Of a DNA stretch of 64,000 nt, positions 17,364 to 26,825 are shown piece after piece. The position numbers and the translations under genes were made by a program. Origin of the DNA: Candidatus Saganbacteria bacterium. GTDB lineage: Bacteria > Margulisbacteria > WOR-1 > XYC2-FULL-46-14 > XYC2-FULL-37-10. The notes under the pieces are model-generated. The model had not been told where the DNA came from. It was given only the letters and a program-made list of their open reading frames with translations, and did not search any database. The stretch's first letter is position 1. Each line of letters starts with the position of its first letter. Location: positions 21,825 through 85,824 of the forward strand of contig JACRPL010000009.1 of the NCBI GenBank assembly GCA_016223245.1, read 5' to 3'.

Positions 17364-18755
17364 TCAAATCCCCAAGAAGAAACCATTCGCTATATTTGGA
17401 AGTATTCCAAACAGCAAAGTCATTCCAACGCATACAAGAACTACCAATGAGATAAGAAGAGACACCTTAATTTGTGATTCATCTTCTGCACCTTCGAAGT
17501 ACATCGCGCGGACAAAGCCCAGATAATAGAACACCGAGACAACGCTGTTTACCACGGCGACTAAAGCTAGCCATAAGAATCCGGCATCGATCGCGGCTTT
17601 AAATAGTAAGAACTTTCCTATAAAACCAGCAAGAGGCGGAATTCCTATGAGAGAGAGCAAGAGAATAGATAAGGCCGCGGCAATTGCGGGCGAGCGTTTT
17701 GCAAAGCCCTTATAATTATCGATCGTTTCAGTCCCGATCGCATCTGACAGATATGTGATCACGGCAAATACTCCGATATTAGCAAAAGAATAGGCCAATA
17801 GATAAAACGCTATAGCTCCATATCCTAATTCTCTTGAGACCAAACCGATTAATATGTAACCGGCTTGGGCGATGCTTGAATAAGCCATAAGCCTTTTGAC
17901 GTTTTTCTGTTTAAGTGCGACAAGGTTTCCCCATGTCATGGTAAAGACTGACATAATCGCAAAAATTTGGATAAAATCCATATTAAGCATAGACGCGAAA
18001 CGAACAAGAACCGCGAACCCTGCGGCTTTAGGACCTACAGATAGATATGTGGTAACTGACGCGGGAGCGCCTTCGTAAACATCCGGGCACCAGAACTGCA
18101 CAGGGAACATCGCGATCTTAAAACCAAATCCCAAGAACATGAATATTATCGCAAGAAATGTCAATGGTTGAGCGGAACTTAGTTCAAAAAGATGGATTAA
18201 ATTAATAGATCCTGTTAAACCATAAAATAGTGATACGCCATATAGAAAGATCGCGGATGATACAGCGCCAAAAAGAAAATATTTGATAGATGCTTCCGCC
18301 GATCTTTTGACTGTTTTTTGGAACCCGGCCAATGCGTATGATGTAAGTCCAATAAGCTCAAGCCCCAAATAGATCTGCAAGAGGTTTGTGGAGCTTGCTG
18401 TTATCATCAAGCCTAAAAGGGAGGATATTAATAAGAAGTAGAATTCCCCTTCGTTCTTCTTGACCTGACTCGCGAAGAAATCAAAATTCATAAGGAGAAC
18501 AAGGGATCCAATGACTAAAAATAAGCCTTTAAAGAATATCGAGAATATATCAACAACACAAAATGAAGAAAATAGAACCATTGGGAGCGTTACAGTTGAA
18601 AAATAGGGGACAAAAAGAGATACAAAGCTCAAGGTGATCCCGGCTAAAGATATAATAAGAAGGCTTTTCCTTTTTGGACCGATCTTTATAAGGTCAAATA
18701 TCAGCACCAAAAAAGCTGTAGCCAGTAATATTAATTCCGGGAGAAAAAGACGCAC
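17364..18755 (-). CDS. nuoN: NADH-quinone oxidoreductase subunit N
   Basis: 463 residues, one of the three antiporter-like membrane subunits of complex I. About 14 membrane spans are visible, with the proton-channel residues in LGLELIGLTSYALAGFQK (the conserved Glu) and the Lys-containing helix near FGFKIAMFPVQFWCPDVYEG. Start GTG at 18755 follows GGAGG. It is the last gene of the nuo cluster and begins right after the nuoM stop. Length is slightly short compared with many NuoN proteins but complete. Confidence 0.93.
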   Translation of the reverse strand: MRLFLPELILLATAFLVLIFDLIKIGPKRKSLLIISLAGITLSFVSLFVPYFSTVTLPMVLFSSFCVVDIFSIFFKGLFLVIGSLVLLMNFDFFASQVKKNEGEFYFLLISSLLGLMITASSTNLLQIYLGLELIGLTSYALAGFQKTVKRSAEASIKYFLFGAVSSAIFLYGVSLFYGLTGSINLIHLFELSSAQPLTFLAIIFMFLGFGFKIAMFPVQFWCPDVYEGAPASVTTYLSVGPKAAGFAVLVRFASMLNMDFIQIFAIMSVFTMTWGNLVALKQKNVKRLMAYSSIAQAGYILIGLVSRELGYGAIAFYLLAYSFANIGVFAVITYLSDAIGTETIDNYKGFAKRSPAIAAALSILLLSLIGIPPLAGFIGKFLLFKAAIDAGFLWLALVAVVNSVVSVFYYLGFVRAMYFEGAEDESQIKVSLLISLVVLVCVGMTLLFGILPNIANGFFLGI

Positions 18756-20225
18756 TTATATTCCTCCAACCAGCGCTTTGACAGTAGTCTCCATAACTGC
18801 AAGTAAAGGAATTGGGTATAAGCCAAAAAATAAAGTTAGTATTCCCAATACAGACAAGCAGAATATTTCACGGCCGTCCGCGTCAGCCAAAAGATTGTTC
18901 TTCGGCAGCAATTTCCCAAAAAGCATTTTCTCTATAGCCATCAGGAATAGGGCCGCAGTTGCAAGTACTCCTATCAATGACATGGCGGTAATAACCGGGA
19001 ATATCGGGAAAGCTCCGACAAATATCAAGAATTCGGATATGAAGCCGGATAGGCCAGGAAGGCCCAATGATCCGAACGCGAAGAATGTGAAGAGTCCCGC
19101 AAAAATAGGGATCTTGGCTCCAAGTCCTCCGAAGTCGGCAAGTTGTCTTGTGTGGGTCCTTTCATATATTACACCTACGAGCAAGAACAAGCCGCCTGTG
19201 ATCAAACCGTGGCTTACCATCTGAAGCATGGCGCCGTTTATTGCGGCTGCTTTTGCGGCCGTATCAAAAGTGCCAAGCATGGCAACAGAGATCCCTAGCA
19301 TTACATAACCCATATGGTTTACAGAACTATACGCGATCAATTTTTTAAGGTCTGTTTGCGCCATAGCGACCAATGCCCCGTAAATTATACTAATAAGTGC
19401 AAGGATCGCGATCGGAACAGCGAAGAATTTACATGATTCAGGAAGTAATGGGAGAGAGAACCTTAAAAATCCGTAGCTTCCCATTTTAAGAAGGACTCCT
19501 GCAAGGATAACTGATCCCGCGGTTGGCGCTTCAACGTGCGCGTCAGGCAGCCACGTGTGGAACGGGAACATCGGGACCTTGATCGCAAAAGCCAAAAAGA
19601 AGCCGATAAAAACCAAAGCCGCAAGACGTGGATCGGCGATCCTAGCTAGTTCCAAAATATCAAAAGTGTGAGGATTGGAATTGAAATAAAGAACTAATAT
19701 TGAAAGTAACATTGCCAAGCTTCCGATCAAAGTATATAGGAAGAACTTAATTGCCGCATATTCGCGCCTAGCGCCACCCCAAATTCCGATCAAGAAGTAC
19801 ATAGGAACCAAGCTTATTTCCCAGAACATATAGAACAAGAATAGGTCGAGCGATGAGAAAACGCCAAGCATGCCGACTTCAAGGAGCAAGAAAAGAATGA
19901 AATATTCTTTTGTCCGATCTTTTATGATCCAAGAATAAATAAGCGATAATGTTGTGAGCAGGGCGGTCAATAGGAGCAAAGGCAAGCTTAATCCATCGAT
20001 GCCTATGTGGTATTTAATGCCAAGAGATGGTATCCATTGGTAAACTTCTTGGAATTGGAAGCCATGTAGCGCATTATTGAAATTAAGCGCAAGATATCCC
20101 AAGATTGCGAACGGTATAAGCGATATTATCGTCGCGAATATTTTAATAAAATTGACTTTATCCTTTGGCGTAAAAAGTAAGACCAAGATCCCTATGATCG
20201 GCGCAAAAATAATACTGGATAACAT
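18756..20225 (-). CDS. nuoM: NADH-quinone oxidoreductase subunit M
   Basis: 489 residues, an antiporter-like proton-translocating subunit. The MFWEISLVPMYFLIGIWGG segment carries the conserved Glu in helix 5, and VPMFPFHTWLPDAHVEAPT with SVILAGVLLKMGSYG marks the discontinuous helix and Lys channel. Fourteen or so membrane spans. ATG at 20225 is preceded by AAGGAGG. Between nuoL and nuoM lie only 43 bases. Confidence 0.95.
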   Translation of the reverse strand: MLSSIIFAPIIGILVLLFTPKDKVNFIKIFATIISLIPFAILGYLALNFNNALHGFQFQEVYQWIPSLGIKYHIGIDGLSLPLLLLTALLTTLSLIYSWIIKDRTKEYFILFLLLEVGMLGVFSSLDLFLFYMFWEISLVPMYFLIGIWGGARREYAAIKFFLYTLIGSLAMLLSILVLYFNSNPHTFDILELARIADPRLAALVFIGFFLAFAIKVPMFPFHTWLPDAHVEAPTAGSVILAGVLLKMGSYGFLRFSLPLLPESCKFFAVPIAILALISIIYGALVAMAQTDLKKLIAYSSVNHMGYVMLGISVAMLGTFDTAAKAAAINGAMLQMVSHGLITGGLFLLVGVIYERTHTRQLADFGGLGAKIPIFAGLFTFFAFGSLGLPGLSGFISEFLIFVGAFPIFPVITAMSLIGVLATAALFLMAIEKMLFGKLLPKNNLLADADGREIFCLSVLGILTLFFGLYPIPLLAVMETTVKALVGGI

Positions 20226-20268
20226 TTCTTACCTCCTTCCCACTTCGCTCCTTCGGAGCTTTGTAGGA

Positions 20269-22104
20269 TTACTGTCTGTGTAATAGAGCCAAAACAATTA
20301 TTCCGAGCACCACGAACAATAAATAATTCTGAACGAGACCTGTTTGGGCTTTTTTGAACAGGTTTCCAAAAAAGGCCATCGTGATCCCTGACAAATTGAC
20401 CAAGCCGTCGACTATGTAGACATCGAATAATTTGTTCACATACGAGAACCACAATGTGAATGTTCCCGCGAAATTGACTATCGCGTCGATAAATTTGCCG
20501 TCGAATATAGAAATCATATTGCTTACGAAAGTTACCGGAACCCCGATAACATAGGTATAGAACTCGTCCAAATAGAATTTGGCGGCGATAAATTTATAAA
20601 TAAATGTATTTTTCAGGCCTTGGAGGTTAACAGCTTTCAACCCATAAACAATCCATGCGCACAAAATTCCAAATAGGGCGACCCCAAGGGACGATCCCGC
20701 AACAACAAGATTTAAAGGTTCGTGTTCGCCGTGAACAAAAGGATTGAAGAAGCCAAAACATACCGCCATGACAGAAAGTATGATTAGCGGCACAGTCATT
20801 ACATATGGCGATTCATGAGGATGGCCCTTAACAGTCCCGGGGAATACTTTGAAAATTAATCTGAACATGTAAAATGCCGTTAAGAATACGGCAATTATTG
20901 ACAAATAATAAGCTATCGGCAAATGATGATAAGCTGCAACTAATATTTCATCTTTACTAAAGAATCCGGATAGTGGAGGAATTCCTGCAAGAGCTAAAGT
21001 CCCCAATATAAAAGTTATTGCTGTTATAGGCATAGCTTTTAATATGCCGCCCATGTCAGCTATTTCGTTTGAATGAACCGCATGAATAATTGAGCCGGCA
21101 CCCAAGAATAATAATGCTTTAAAAAATCCGTGGCTTAATAAATGGAAGACGCCTGCTTCATAACTTCGGCTTCCAAGGCCTAGCATCATGAAACCAAGTT
21201 GCGAGATGGTTGAATAGGCTAGGACTTTTTTAATATCGCTTTGAGTAACTGCGATAAGCCCGGCCATAAGCGCCGTAAATACTCCAAGATATCCGATAAT
21301 TGTCAAAGTATATGGGGCTAATAAAAATAATGGGAACATTCTGGCTACCATATAGACGCCGGCTGTAACCATGGTTGCGGCATGGATCAAAGCAGAAACT
21401 GGTGTTGGCCCTTCCATAGCGTCGGGAAGCCAAACATGCAATGGGAATTGCGCCGATTTACCGATCGCTCCGCAAAACAATAGTAAAGTGCATGCAGTCA
21501 ATATCTGTGGCGTTAAACTTGGCGCCTTGCTAAATATCGTAGCAAAATCGATAGAGCCGACAGAAAAGAATATTAAGAGTAATCCTAAAAAGAACCCGAT
21601 GTCGCCAGCCCTTGTAAATATAAAGGCTTTTTTCGCGGCGGCAGCTGCCGACGGCTTTTCAAACCAGAAACCGATCAAGAAATAAGAGCAGAGACCGACT
21701 AGCTCCCAGCAGATATACATTAATAATAGATTGTTTGAAAGGACTAATCCGAGCATTGCGGCGCAGAAAAGCGATAAGTAGGCGAAGAACCTTGAAAATC
21801 TAGGATCGCCTTTCATGTAGCCGATCGAGTATATTTGAATTAGGAATCCTACGCCAGATACTAGTAACAACATCCAAGCAGTAATTAGATCGGCTCTAAG
21901 ATTAAATGCGGCGATCGGCAGCCACGGGTAGCTTATTTCTACAATTTGTCCTGAAAATACATGAGTCGCAGTTATAACTGATAAAATAAAAGAAATGCCT
22001 AAAGCTGATGCCGAGATGATAGGTGCTTTTTCTTTTAATTTGAACCCAAAGAAAATCAATATTACAAAACCAAGGACCGGCAATAATGGAATTAATGCTA
22101 CCAT
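20269..22104 (-). CDS. nuoL: NADH-quinone oxidoreductase subunit L
   Basis: 611 residues, the distal antiporter-like subunit with the long lateral C-terminal helix. Diagnostic stretches are CWELVGLCSYFLIGFW (conserved Glu), GKSAQFPLHVWLPDAMEGPT, STISQLGFMMLGLG and the C-terminal helices after residue 480. It overlaps nuoK by seven bases. Its presence with nuoM and nuoN indicates a full set of four proton channels when nuoH is included. Confidence 0.95.
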   Translation of the reverse strand: MVALIPLLPVLGFVILIFFGFKLKEKAPIISASALGISFILSVITATHVFSGQIVEISYPWLPIAAFNLRADLITAWMLLLVSGVGFLIQIYSIGYMKGDPRFSRFFAYLSLFCAAMLGLVLSNNLLLMYICWELVGLCSYFLIGFWFEKPSAAAAAKKAFIFTRAGDIGFFLGLLLIFFSVGSIDFATIFSKAPSLTPQILTACTLLLFCGAIGKSAQFPLHVWLPDAMEGPTPVSALIHAATMVTAGVYMVARMFPLFLLAPYTLTIIGYLGVFTALMAGLIAVTQSDIKKVLAYSTISQLGFMMLGLGSRSYEAGVFHLLSHGFFKALLFLGAGSIIHAVHSNEIADMGGILKAMPITAITFILGTLALAGIPPLSGFFSKDEILVAAYHHLPIAYYLSIIAVFLTAFYMFRLIFKVFPGTVKGHPHESPYVMTVPLIILSVMAVCFGFFNPFVHGEHEPLNLVVAGSSLGVALFGILCAWIVYGLKAVNLQGLKNTFIYKFIAAKFYLDEFYTYVIGVPVTFVSNMISIFDGKFIDAIVNFAGTFTLWFSYVNKLFDVYIVDGLVNLSGITMAFFGNLFKKAQTGLVQNYLLFVVLGIIVLALLHRQ

Positions 22105-22388
22105 TTCAGTAAATTTATCCCTTCTATATCGACATTTTTAAATTCACGATAAATATTGATAACAATTGCCAAACCGATAGTAACCTCGGCTGCGGCCATA
22201 GCAATTACGAACAATGAAAATATTTGTCCCGAGATATCCACAAGATTTCTTGAAAAATAAACGAAATTAAGATTGATCGAATTAAGCATGAGTTCGATTG
22301 ACATAAGTATTGCGATAACATTCTTTCTTGTGAGAACGCCGAATAACCCGATCGAGAACAATATAATGCTTAAAATTATATATTCCAT
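22098..22388 (-). CDS. nuoK: NADH-quinone oxidoreductase subunit K
   Basis: 96 residues, three membrane spans. IGLFGVLTRKNVIAILMSIE has the two conserved Glu-containing helices with AAAEVTIGLAIVI, which form the central hydrophilic axis with NuoJ. Length and start match the family. Ends overlap the nuoL start, and nuoJ lies immediately upstream with no gap. Confidence 0.94.
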   Translation of the reverse strand: MEYIILSIILFSIGLFGVLTRKNVIAILMSIELMLNSINLNFVYFSRNLVDISGQIFSLFVIAMAAAEVTIGLAIVINIYREFKNVDIEGINLLKW

Positions 22389-22859
22389 TTAGTTATCCCT
22401 CCCGATGACGATAGCGCCGATCAAAGCCGCGAGAAGCACAAGCGATATTACTTCGAATGGAAGAATATATGTTGTAAGTAGTGCTCGGCCAAGATCTAAA
22501 AGCGGATCAAATCCGTTGCCGATATGCTCAATAAATTCTGTCTGCAAGATAGCTGTTATTGTAAAGAACAAGAAGACTAAGATCGTAAGAACAGATGGAA
22601 GAACTTGCTTATTCTCTGTTTTCAACATTTTATCGGATAATCTTGTGGTTAACATGATAGCGAATATCATAAGTATCATTATTGCGCCTACATATATTAT
22701 GAGTTGAAATACTCCGACAAAAGGCGCGCCTAGCGTGAAATATAACGCCGATATAGCCAGTAGAGCTGTTATTAGCGACAATGCGCAATGGAACAGGTTC
22801 TTTAGAGTTACTGTCATTATTGCCGATATTATTAAAATTCCAGCCAAAAAGTAAAACAT
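22389..22859 (-). CDS. nuoJ: NADH-quinone oxidoreductase subunit J
   Basis: 156 residues from the ATG at 22859, which overlaps the nuoI stop (TAATG) and starts the first hydrophobic helix (MFYFLAGILIIS). Longer in-frame readings would begin inside nuoI and are not credible. Five membrane helices are expected. VFQLIIYVGAIMILMIFAIM is the conserved helix 3 with the pi-bulge that links quinone chemistry to pumping. Confidence 0.92.
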   Translation of the reverse strand: MFYFLAGILIISAIMTVTLKNLFHCALSLITALLAISALYFTLGAPFVGVFQLIIYVGAIMILMIFAIMLTTRLSDKMLKTENKQVLPSVLTILVFLFFTITAILQTEFIEHIGNGFDPLLDLGRALLTTYILPFEVISLVLLAALIGAIVIGRDN

Positions 22860-23302
22860 TATGCTTCGTCTTTCCTTTCGATCAGTTTCTTGCGATCGTA
22901 TACGCTTCTCTCGTATGTCTGATCCCAATAATTAGCTTGGAATGGGCATACTTCAACGCAAATATTGCAGTACATGCAAAGTCCCATATCGACAGTATAA
23001 TCTTTGAGCTTTCGTTTTTTGTCTTCGCCGATCTCGTAATTGATATAAATGCAATAATTAGGGCAATAGTTTGCGCAGATCATACATGATGTGCATTTTT
23101 CGCGGTGCAGTTTAAGATTTCCTCGAAATCTCTCCGATGGAGTCCTTTTTTCATCGGGATATTGGATCGTTATCGGTTTTTTGAATGATTCAAGCAGGGT
23201 AACTTTGAGGCCTATTAATAAATTATAAATACCCAAGAATGTTTTGGTGAATAAGTTTTGTTCTTGATAACCGTTTTTCATTTCTATTTTGTTATATGTC
23301 AT
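22859..23302 (-). CDS. nuoI: NADH-quinone oxidoreductase subunit I (2x 4Fe-4S)
   Basis: 147 residues. Two ferredoxin-type motifs, CTSCMICANYCP and CMYCNICVEVCP, bind clusters N6a and N6b that pass electrons toward NuoB. An N-terminal amphipathic region (LGIYNLLIGLKVTLLESFKK) anchors it to the membrane arm. It overlaps nuoJ and is separated from nuoH by 142 bases holding a repeat, the only large gap in the cluster. Confidence 0.94.
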   Translation of the reverse strand: MTYNKIEMKNGYQEQNLFTKTFLGIYNLLIGLKVTLLESFKKPITIQYPDEKRTPSERFRGNLKLHREKCTSCMICANYCPNYCIYINYEIGEDKKRKLKDYTVDMGLCMYCNICVEVCPFQANYWDQTYERSVYDRKKLIERKDEA

Positions 23303-23319
23303 TTCCTCACCATTATTGT

Positions 23320-23402
23320 GTTAACCTGCGAGTAAACCCTGCCTGCCGGCAGGCACGGCTCGCGGTTAACAATATCATAACCGCGGCGTTTAGCCGCTGG
23401 TT
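23320..23402. repeat. Family A palindromic element, copy 2, plus adjacent hairpin
   Basis: GTTAACC (23320-23326) pairs with GGTTAAC (23364-23370) around GCGAG/CTCGC arms and the 16-bp TGCCTGCCGGCAGGCA core. It is followed at 23379-23402 by a second hairpin (stem AACC..GCGGC/GCCGC..GGTT) whose loop CGTTTAG overlaps its stem ends. Lies between nuoI and nuoH, where the rest of the 142 bases holds no gene. Confidence 0.85.
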
Positions 23403-23444
23403 CGAACAATCTCTTGCAATTTGACATTTTTAATTTGTCATTTG

Positions 23445-24413
23445 TCATTTTATAACCGCCATCCATAATGCTGTTGCGAGTAAATTAATAAAAGAAAGCG
23501 GAAGTAAGAACTTCCATGAAAATGCCATCAATTGGTCAACTCGCAATCTTGGGAATGTCCATCTAAACCACATAAGCACCAGTACCATTATATAAGATTT
23601 GATCAAGAACCAAATTATCGGTGGAAGGATAGGGCCATTCCATCCGCCCAAGAAAAGAAGCGTGGCCAACGCGCAAACTGTATACATATTCACATATTCG
23701 GCAAAGAAAAACATGACGAATTTCATTCCGGAATATTCAACGTTGTATCCGGCTACAAGTTCCGATTCGGCTTCAGGAATATCGAATGGTGTTCTATTTA
23801 CTTCCGCGGTTGCCGCAATAAAATAAATTAAAAAGCCAATTGGTTGAATAAGAAAGAATGGGATCGCGCTTTGAGCTTCAACTATCTTTACAATGTTTAG
23901 AGACCCAGTGATCATAAGTATTGGAAGGATGGATATAAGCAATGGGATTTCATAACTAATAATTTGAGCAACCGATCTGAATCCGCCCAAAAGCGCATAT
24001 TTATTGTTCGATGACCATCCGGCCATAAGAATAGCCAAAACTGTAAGACTTGTTACGCCAAAAACATAAAGCAATCCAACGTTTAAGTTCTTGACGACGA
24101 TCCCCGGAGCGAAAGGTATCGTTAAATATGCAAGAAAAGCCGAAACAAATACAAGGACCGGCGCCAAGAAAAAAACTATTTTATCGGTGCCTGTAGGGAT
24201 AATATCTTCTTTCATCATAAGCTTTAGCGCGTCGGCTATTAGCTGTAAGCTTCCGTGATATCCAACTTTCATTGGGCCGTAACGCGATTGAATATGTGCG
24301 GAAACTTTTCTTTCAAGATAAACAAGGAACATGCAAGTTATAGCGATAAAGCCGAGTACAACCGCGGATTTGATTAGAAATATTATGAGTGAGATTATTA
24401 GGTACATGTTCAT
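23445..24413 (-). CDS. nuoH: NADH-quinone oxidoreductase subunit H
   Basis: 322 residues, about eight membrane spans, forming the quinone-access chamber at the junction of membrane and peripheral arms. LVYLERKVSAHIQSRYGPMK is the signature first loop, NRTPFDIPEAESELVAGYNV the acidic funnel loop, and FRWTFPRLRVDQLMAFSWKF the C-terminal motif. All are intact. It overlaps the nuoD stop by four bases. The familiar gene nuoG that normally precedes nuoH is absent. Confidence 0.95.
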   Translation of the reverse strand: MNMYLIISLIIFLIKSAVVLGFIAITCMFLVYLERKVSAHIQSRYGPMKVGYHGSLQLIADALKLMMKEDIIPTGTDKIVFFLAPVLVFVSAFLAYLTIPFAPGIVVKNLNVGLLYVFGVTSLTVLAILMAGWSSNNKYALLGGFRSVAQIISYEIPLLISILPILMITGSLNIVKIVEAQSAIPFFLIQPIGFLIYFIAATAEVNRTPFDIPEAESELVAGYNVEYSGMKFVMFFFAEYVNMYTVCALATLLFLGGWNGPILPPIIWFLIKSYIMVLVLMWFRWTFPRLRVDQLMAFSWKFLLPLSFINLLATALWMAVIK

Positions 24414-25513
24414 CGATCAATTTCTCCAAGTACGACATCTATTGTTCCCAAAATTACTACAACATCTGCCATCTTCCAGCCTTTTAATATTTCGCCTATT
24501 ATGCTTAAGTTGCAGAAGGATGGGGGACGAATCTTCATTCTATATGGCCTATTCAAGCCTTGGCTCACAAGATAAAATCCCAGTTCGCCTCTTGGCGTTT
24601 CGATCCCTACATAAGATTCGCCGGCCGCGGGTTTTAGGTTTAATGGAACTTTGACTTTTATATCGCCTGCAGGTATCTGATCCAAAGCTTGTTCCAATAT
24701 CTTGACCGATTCCCTCATTTCTTGCACGCGGACTATATATCTATCCCAGCTGTCGCCAACGGCCCCTACTGGAATATCAAAATCAAACTTATCGTATCCG
24801 GAATAAGGATTTTCTTTTCTAAGATCGTATTTGATACTCGAGCCTCGAAGGACCGGGCCGCTTAGAGAGTATTTGATGCATTGTTCTTTTGTGATGATCC
24901 CGACATTTTTTGTTCTTTCAAGGAATATAGGATTTTCTGTAAGCAATGCTTCATATTCGTCGATGCATGGCTTGAAATATTTTAGGAAGGCTTTTGTGTC
25001 TTTGATGAAATTTTCTGGGATATCTCTGGCAACTCCGCCGTGCCTTATATAATTATATGTTAAGCGCGACCCGGAGGCCGATTCAAAAAGATCGATTATC
25101 CTTTCGCGCTCGCGGAAGCAATAAAGGAAAGGCGTAAACGCACCAATGTCTAACGAAAAAGTTCCAATTGCAATAAGGTGGGAAGCCAAACGGTTAAGTT
25201 CAGCCATGATTACTCTTAAATAATCGGCACGAGGCGGTGGGGTGATGCCCGCTAACTTTTCAACTGATAGAGCCAGTGATAAATTATTTGTCATCGAAGA
25301 CAGATAATCCATGCGGTCCGTGAAAGGATATATCTGGATGTAAAGCCTGTTTTCGGCCATCTTCTCAAGTCCTCGATGGATATAACCCATATCGGCAACA
25401 GCTTGCGTTACGACTTCGCCGTCAAGCTTAAGTATCAGCCTTAGCACTCCGTGCGTTGACGGATGCTGGGGACCCATGCTCAAAAAATATTCTTCGGTTT
25501 TTAAATTGCTCAT
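24410..25513 (-). CDS. nuoD: NADH-quinone oxidoreductase subunit D
   Basis: 367 residues, the 49-kDa-type subunit that lines the quinone site with NuoB. It starts with the diagnostic MGPQHPSTHGVLRLILKLDG (the quinone-site His) and continues through YIHRGLEKMAENR, DRMDYLSSMTNN and ends with GTIDVVLGEIDR. It is related to NiFe hydrogenase large subunits but lacks the paired CxxC ligands. Separate from nuoC, overlapping it by four bases. Confidence 0.95.
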   Translation of the reverse strand: MSNLKTEEYFLSMGPQHPSTHGVLRLILKLDGEVVTQAVADMGYIHRGLEKMAENRLYIQIYPFTDRMDYLSSMTNNLSLALSVEKLAGITPPPRADYLRVIMAELNRLASHLIAIGTFSLDIGAFTPFLYCFRERERIIDLFESASGSRLTYNYIRHGGVARDIPENFIKDTKAFLKYFKPCIDEYEALLTENPIFLERTKNVGIITKEQCIKYSLSGPVLRGSSIKYDLRKENPYSGYDKFDFDIPVGAVGDSWDRYIVRVQEMRESVKILEQALDQIPAGDIKVKVPLNLKPAAGESYVGIETPRGELGFYLVSQGLNRPYRMKIRPPSFCNLSIIGEILKGWKMADVVVILGTIDVVLGEIDR

Positions 25514-25923
25514 TTGACGGTTTCCGGTTTTTTTACAACCGACGCCTTTACATAATCTTTAAGTAGTGGAGCTCCAACCCATTCAGGTGGAAGAAGTATT
25601 CGTCTTAGATCCGGGTGGCCTATAAAATTGATACCGAACATATCATAGGCTTCTCTCTCGTGCCAATCGGCCGCCGGCCAAAAAGGAACAACAGATGCGA
25701 TCTCCGGTTTTTCACGTGATATGTCTATTTTTAATATTAGAACATCTTTGTTTTCAAAAGACTGGATGTAATAGACCATTTGAAGCTGATTTTTTTCGGG
25801 ATAATCAACTGCTGTAACAAATAAGAGGTAGTTATAAGTGTCTTTGATCTTTTCGCAAAAAGAAACCAGCTCTTCTTTAGATATGAATTTTTCCTGCCTG
25901 TCGGCAGACATGGCCTCTTTCAT
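25510..25923 (-). CDS. nuoC: NADH-quinone oxidoreductase subunit C
   Basis: 137 residues, the 30-kDa-type subunit supporting Nuo[21 protein letters not shown] and [12 protein letters not shown] are the family signatures. It is a short version. The first ~10 codons overlap a 22-base segment (25893-25914) that matches the core of the family A palindrome at 19 of 22 positions, so the N-terminus seems to derive from that repeat. The true start may be ATG 25923 or the in-frame ATG at 25911; the former overlaps nuoB and is preferred. Confidence 0.9.
   Translation of the reverse strand: MKEAMSADRQEKFISKEELVSFCEKIKDTYNYLLFVTAVDYPEKNQLQMVYYIQSFENKDVLILKIDISREKPEIASVVPFWPAADWHEREAYDMFGINFIGHPDLRRILLPPEWVGAPLLKDYVKASVVKKPETVK
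25893..25914. repeat. Degenerate family A core at the nuoC 5' end
   Basis: CCTGCCTGTCGGCAGACA, then TGGC, differs from the standard core and its right flank at three positions of 22, all transitions. The outer arms are not recognisable. Confidence 0.5.
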
Positions 25924-26423
25924 CGTTTTAAGATGCTTTCTTTAGCGATCTTTTCTTGGAGTTTAATTATTCCGTCATAAAGGGCTTCCGGCCTTGGAGG
26001 ACAGCCTGGGACATAAACATCGACAGGAATTATTTCGTCTACGCCTTTGATTGTTGTGTACGAATCATAAAAGAAAGCTCCGCCCGTTATCGCACAGCTT
26101 CCCATTGCGATTACATAGCGAGGTTCAGCCATTTGCTCCCAGAGTGTTTTTATGCGAGGCGCCATTTTTTCGGTAACAGTACCGGCTACTATCATTAGAT
26201 CTGTTTGGCGAGGGGAAGCTCGGAATATTAGGCCTAATCGATCCAGATCGAATCTCGAAGCACCCGCCGCCATCATCTCGATCGCGCAGCATTTTAGCCC
26301 GAATAGGAGATACCATAGTGAATTGGCTCTGCCCCAGTTAAAAAGTTTGTCGGTTGATGTAATGATAATGTTCCCGCCGGGGATCTTTTCTACATATTCA
26401 AATACGTCGCGAGCTAGATCCAT
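25920..26423 (-). CDS. nuoB: NADH-quinone oxidoreductase subunit B (cluster N2)
   Basis: 167 residues from ATG 26423, chosen over an earlier in-frame ATG at 26444 because AGGGGA stands seven bases upstream. The four Cys ligands of the terminal cluster N2 are visible: the adjacent pair in [21 protein letters not shown] and [11 protein letters not shown]. This cluster reduces quinone. The gene overlaps the nuoA stop by ten bases and nuoC by four. Confidence 0.94.
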   Translation of the reverse strand: MDLARDVFEYVEKIPGGNIIITSTDKLFNWGRANSLWYLLFGLKCCAIEMMAAGASRFDLDRLGLIFRASPRQTDLMIVAGTVTEKMAPRIKTLWEQMAEPRYVIAMGSCAITGGAFFYDSYTTIKGVDEIIPVDVYVPGCPPRPEALYDGIIKLQEKIAKESILKR

Positions 26424-26758
26424 TCTAGATCCCCTTTCTTCCATGCATAAGCCAGGCCCATTAATAAGATGAATACAAAGATCAATATCTCAATAAAACC
26501 TGTCATTCCAAAATATTTGAGGACCAAGACACAAGGGGCTAAAAATACGACTTCAACGTCAAAAATAACAAACGCGAGACCGAATAGGTAATATCTAACA
26601 TTATACTGAATGTGAGATCCTGATATTGGTTCTTCTCCGCATTCGTAGCAGGAAAGTTTTTTGGCTGATGGGTGATGGGGGGCAAAAAAGAAGGCCATGG
26701 CAAACCCGCCTAATACAAACCCTACGCCTACAAGGAAAAAAATTACAAGCTCAAGCAT
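26414..26758 (-). CDS. nuoA: NADH-quinone oxidoreductase subunit A
   Basis: 114 residues, three membrane spans. [20 protein letters not shown] is the diagnostic loop near the quinone chamber, and [16 protein letters not shown] follows. First gene of the 11-gene cluster, with AAAGG eight bases before its ATG. Upstream 67 bases contain TATAGAAT on the minus strand as a weak -10, but no good -35. Confidence 0.93.
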   Translation of the reverse strand: MLELVIFFLVGVGFVLGGFAMAFFFAPHHPSAKKLSCYECGEEPISGSHIQYNVRYYLFGLAFVIFDVEVVFLAPCVLVLKYFGMTGFIEILIFVFILLMGLAYAWKKGDLEWI

Positions 26759-26825
26759 TAGTTAACCTTTCTATCATCATCCACGGTGGGTGAGAACTCT
26801 ATTCTATAGAAAATCGGGAAGAAAA

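Noticed and set aside
26759..26825. Cobalamin or other riboswitch near metH/nuoA
   Set aside because: Only 67 bases, no conserved box, and it lies upstream of nuoA, not metH. The 33 bases before metH are also too short.
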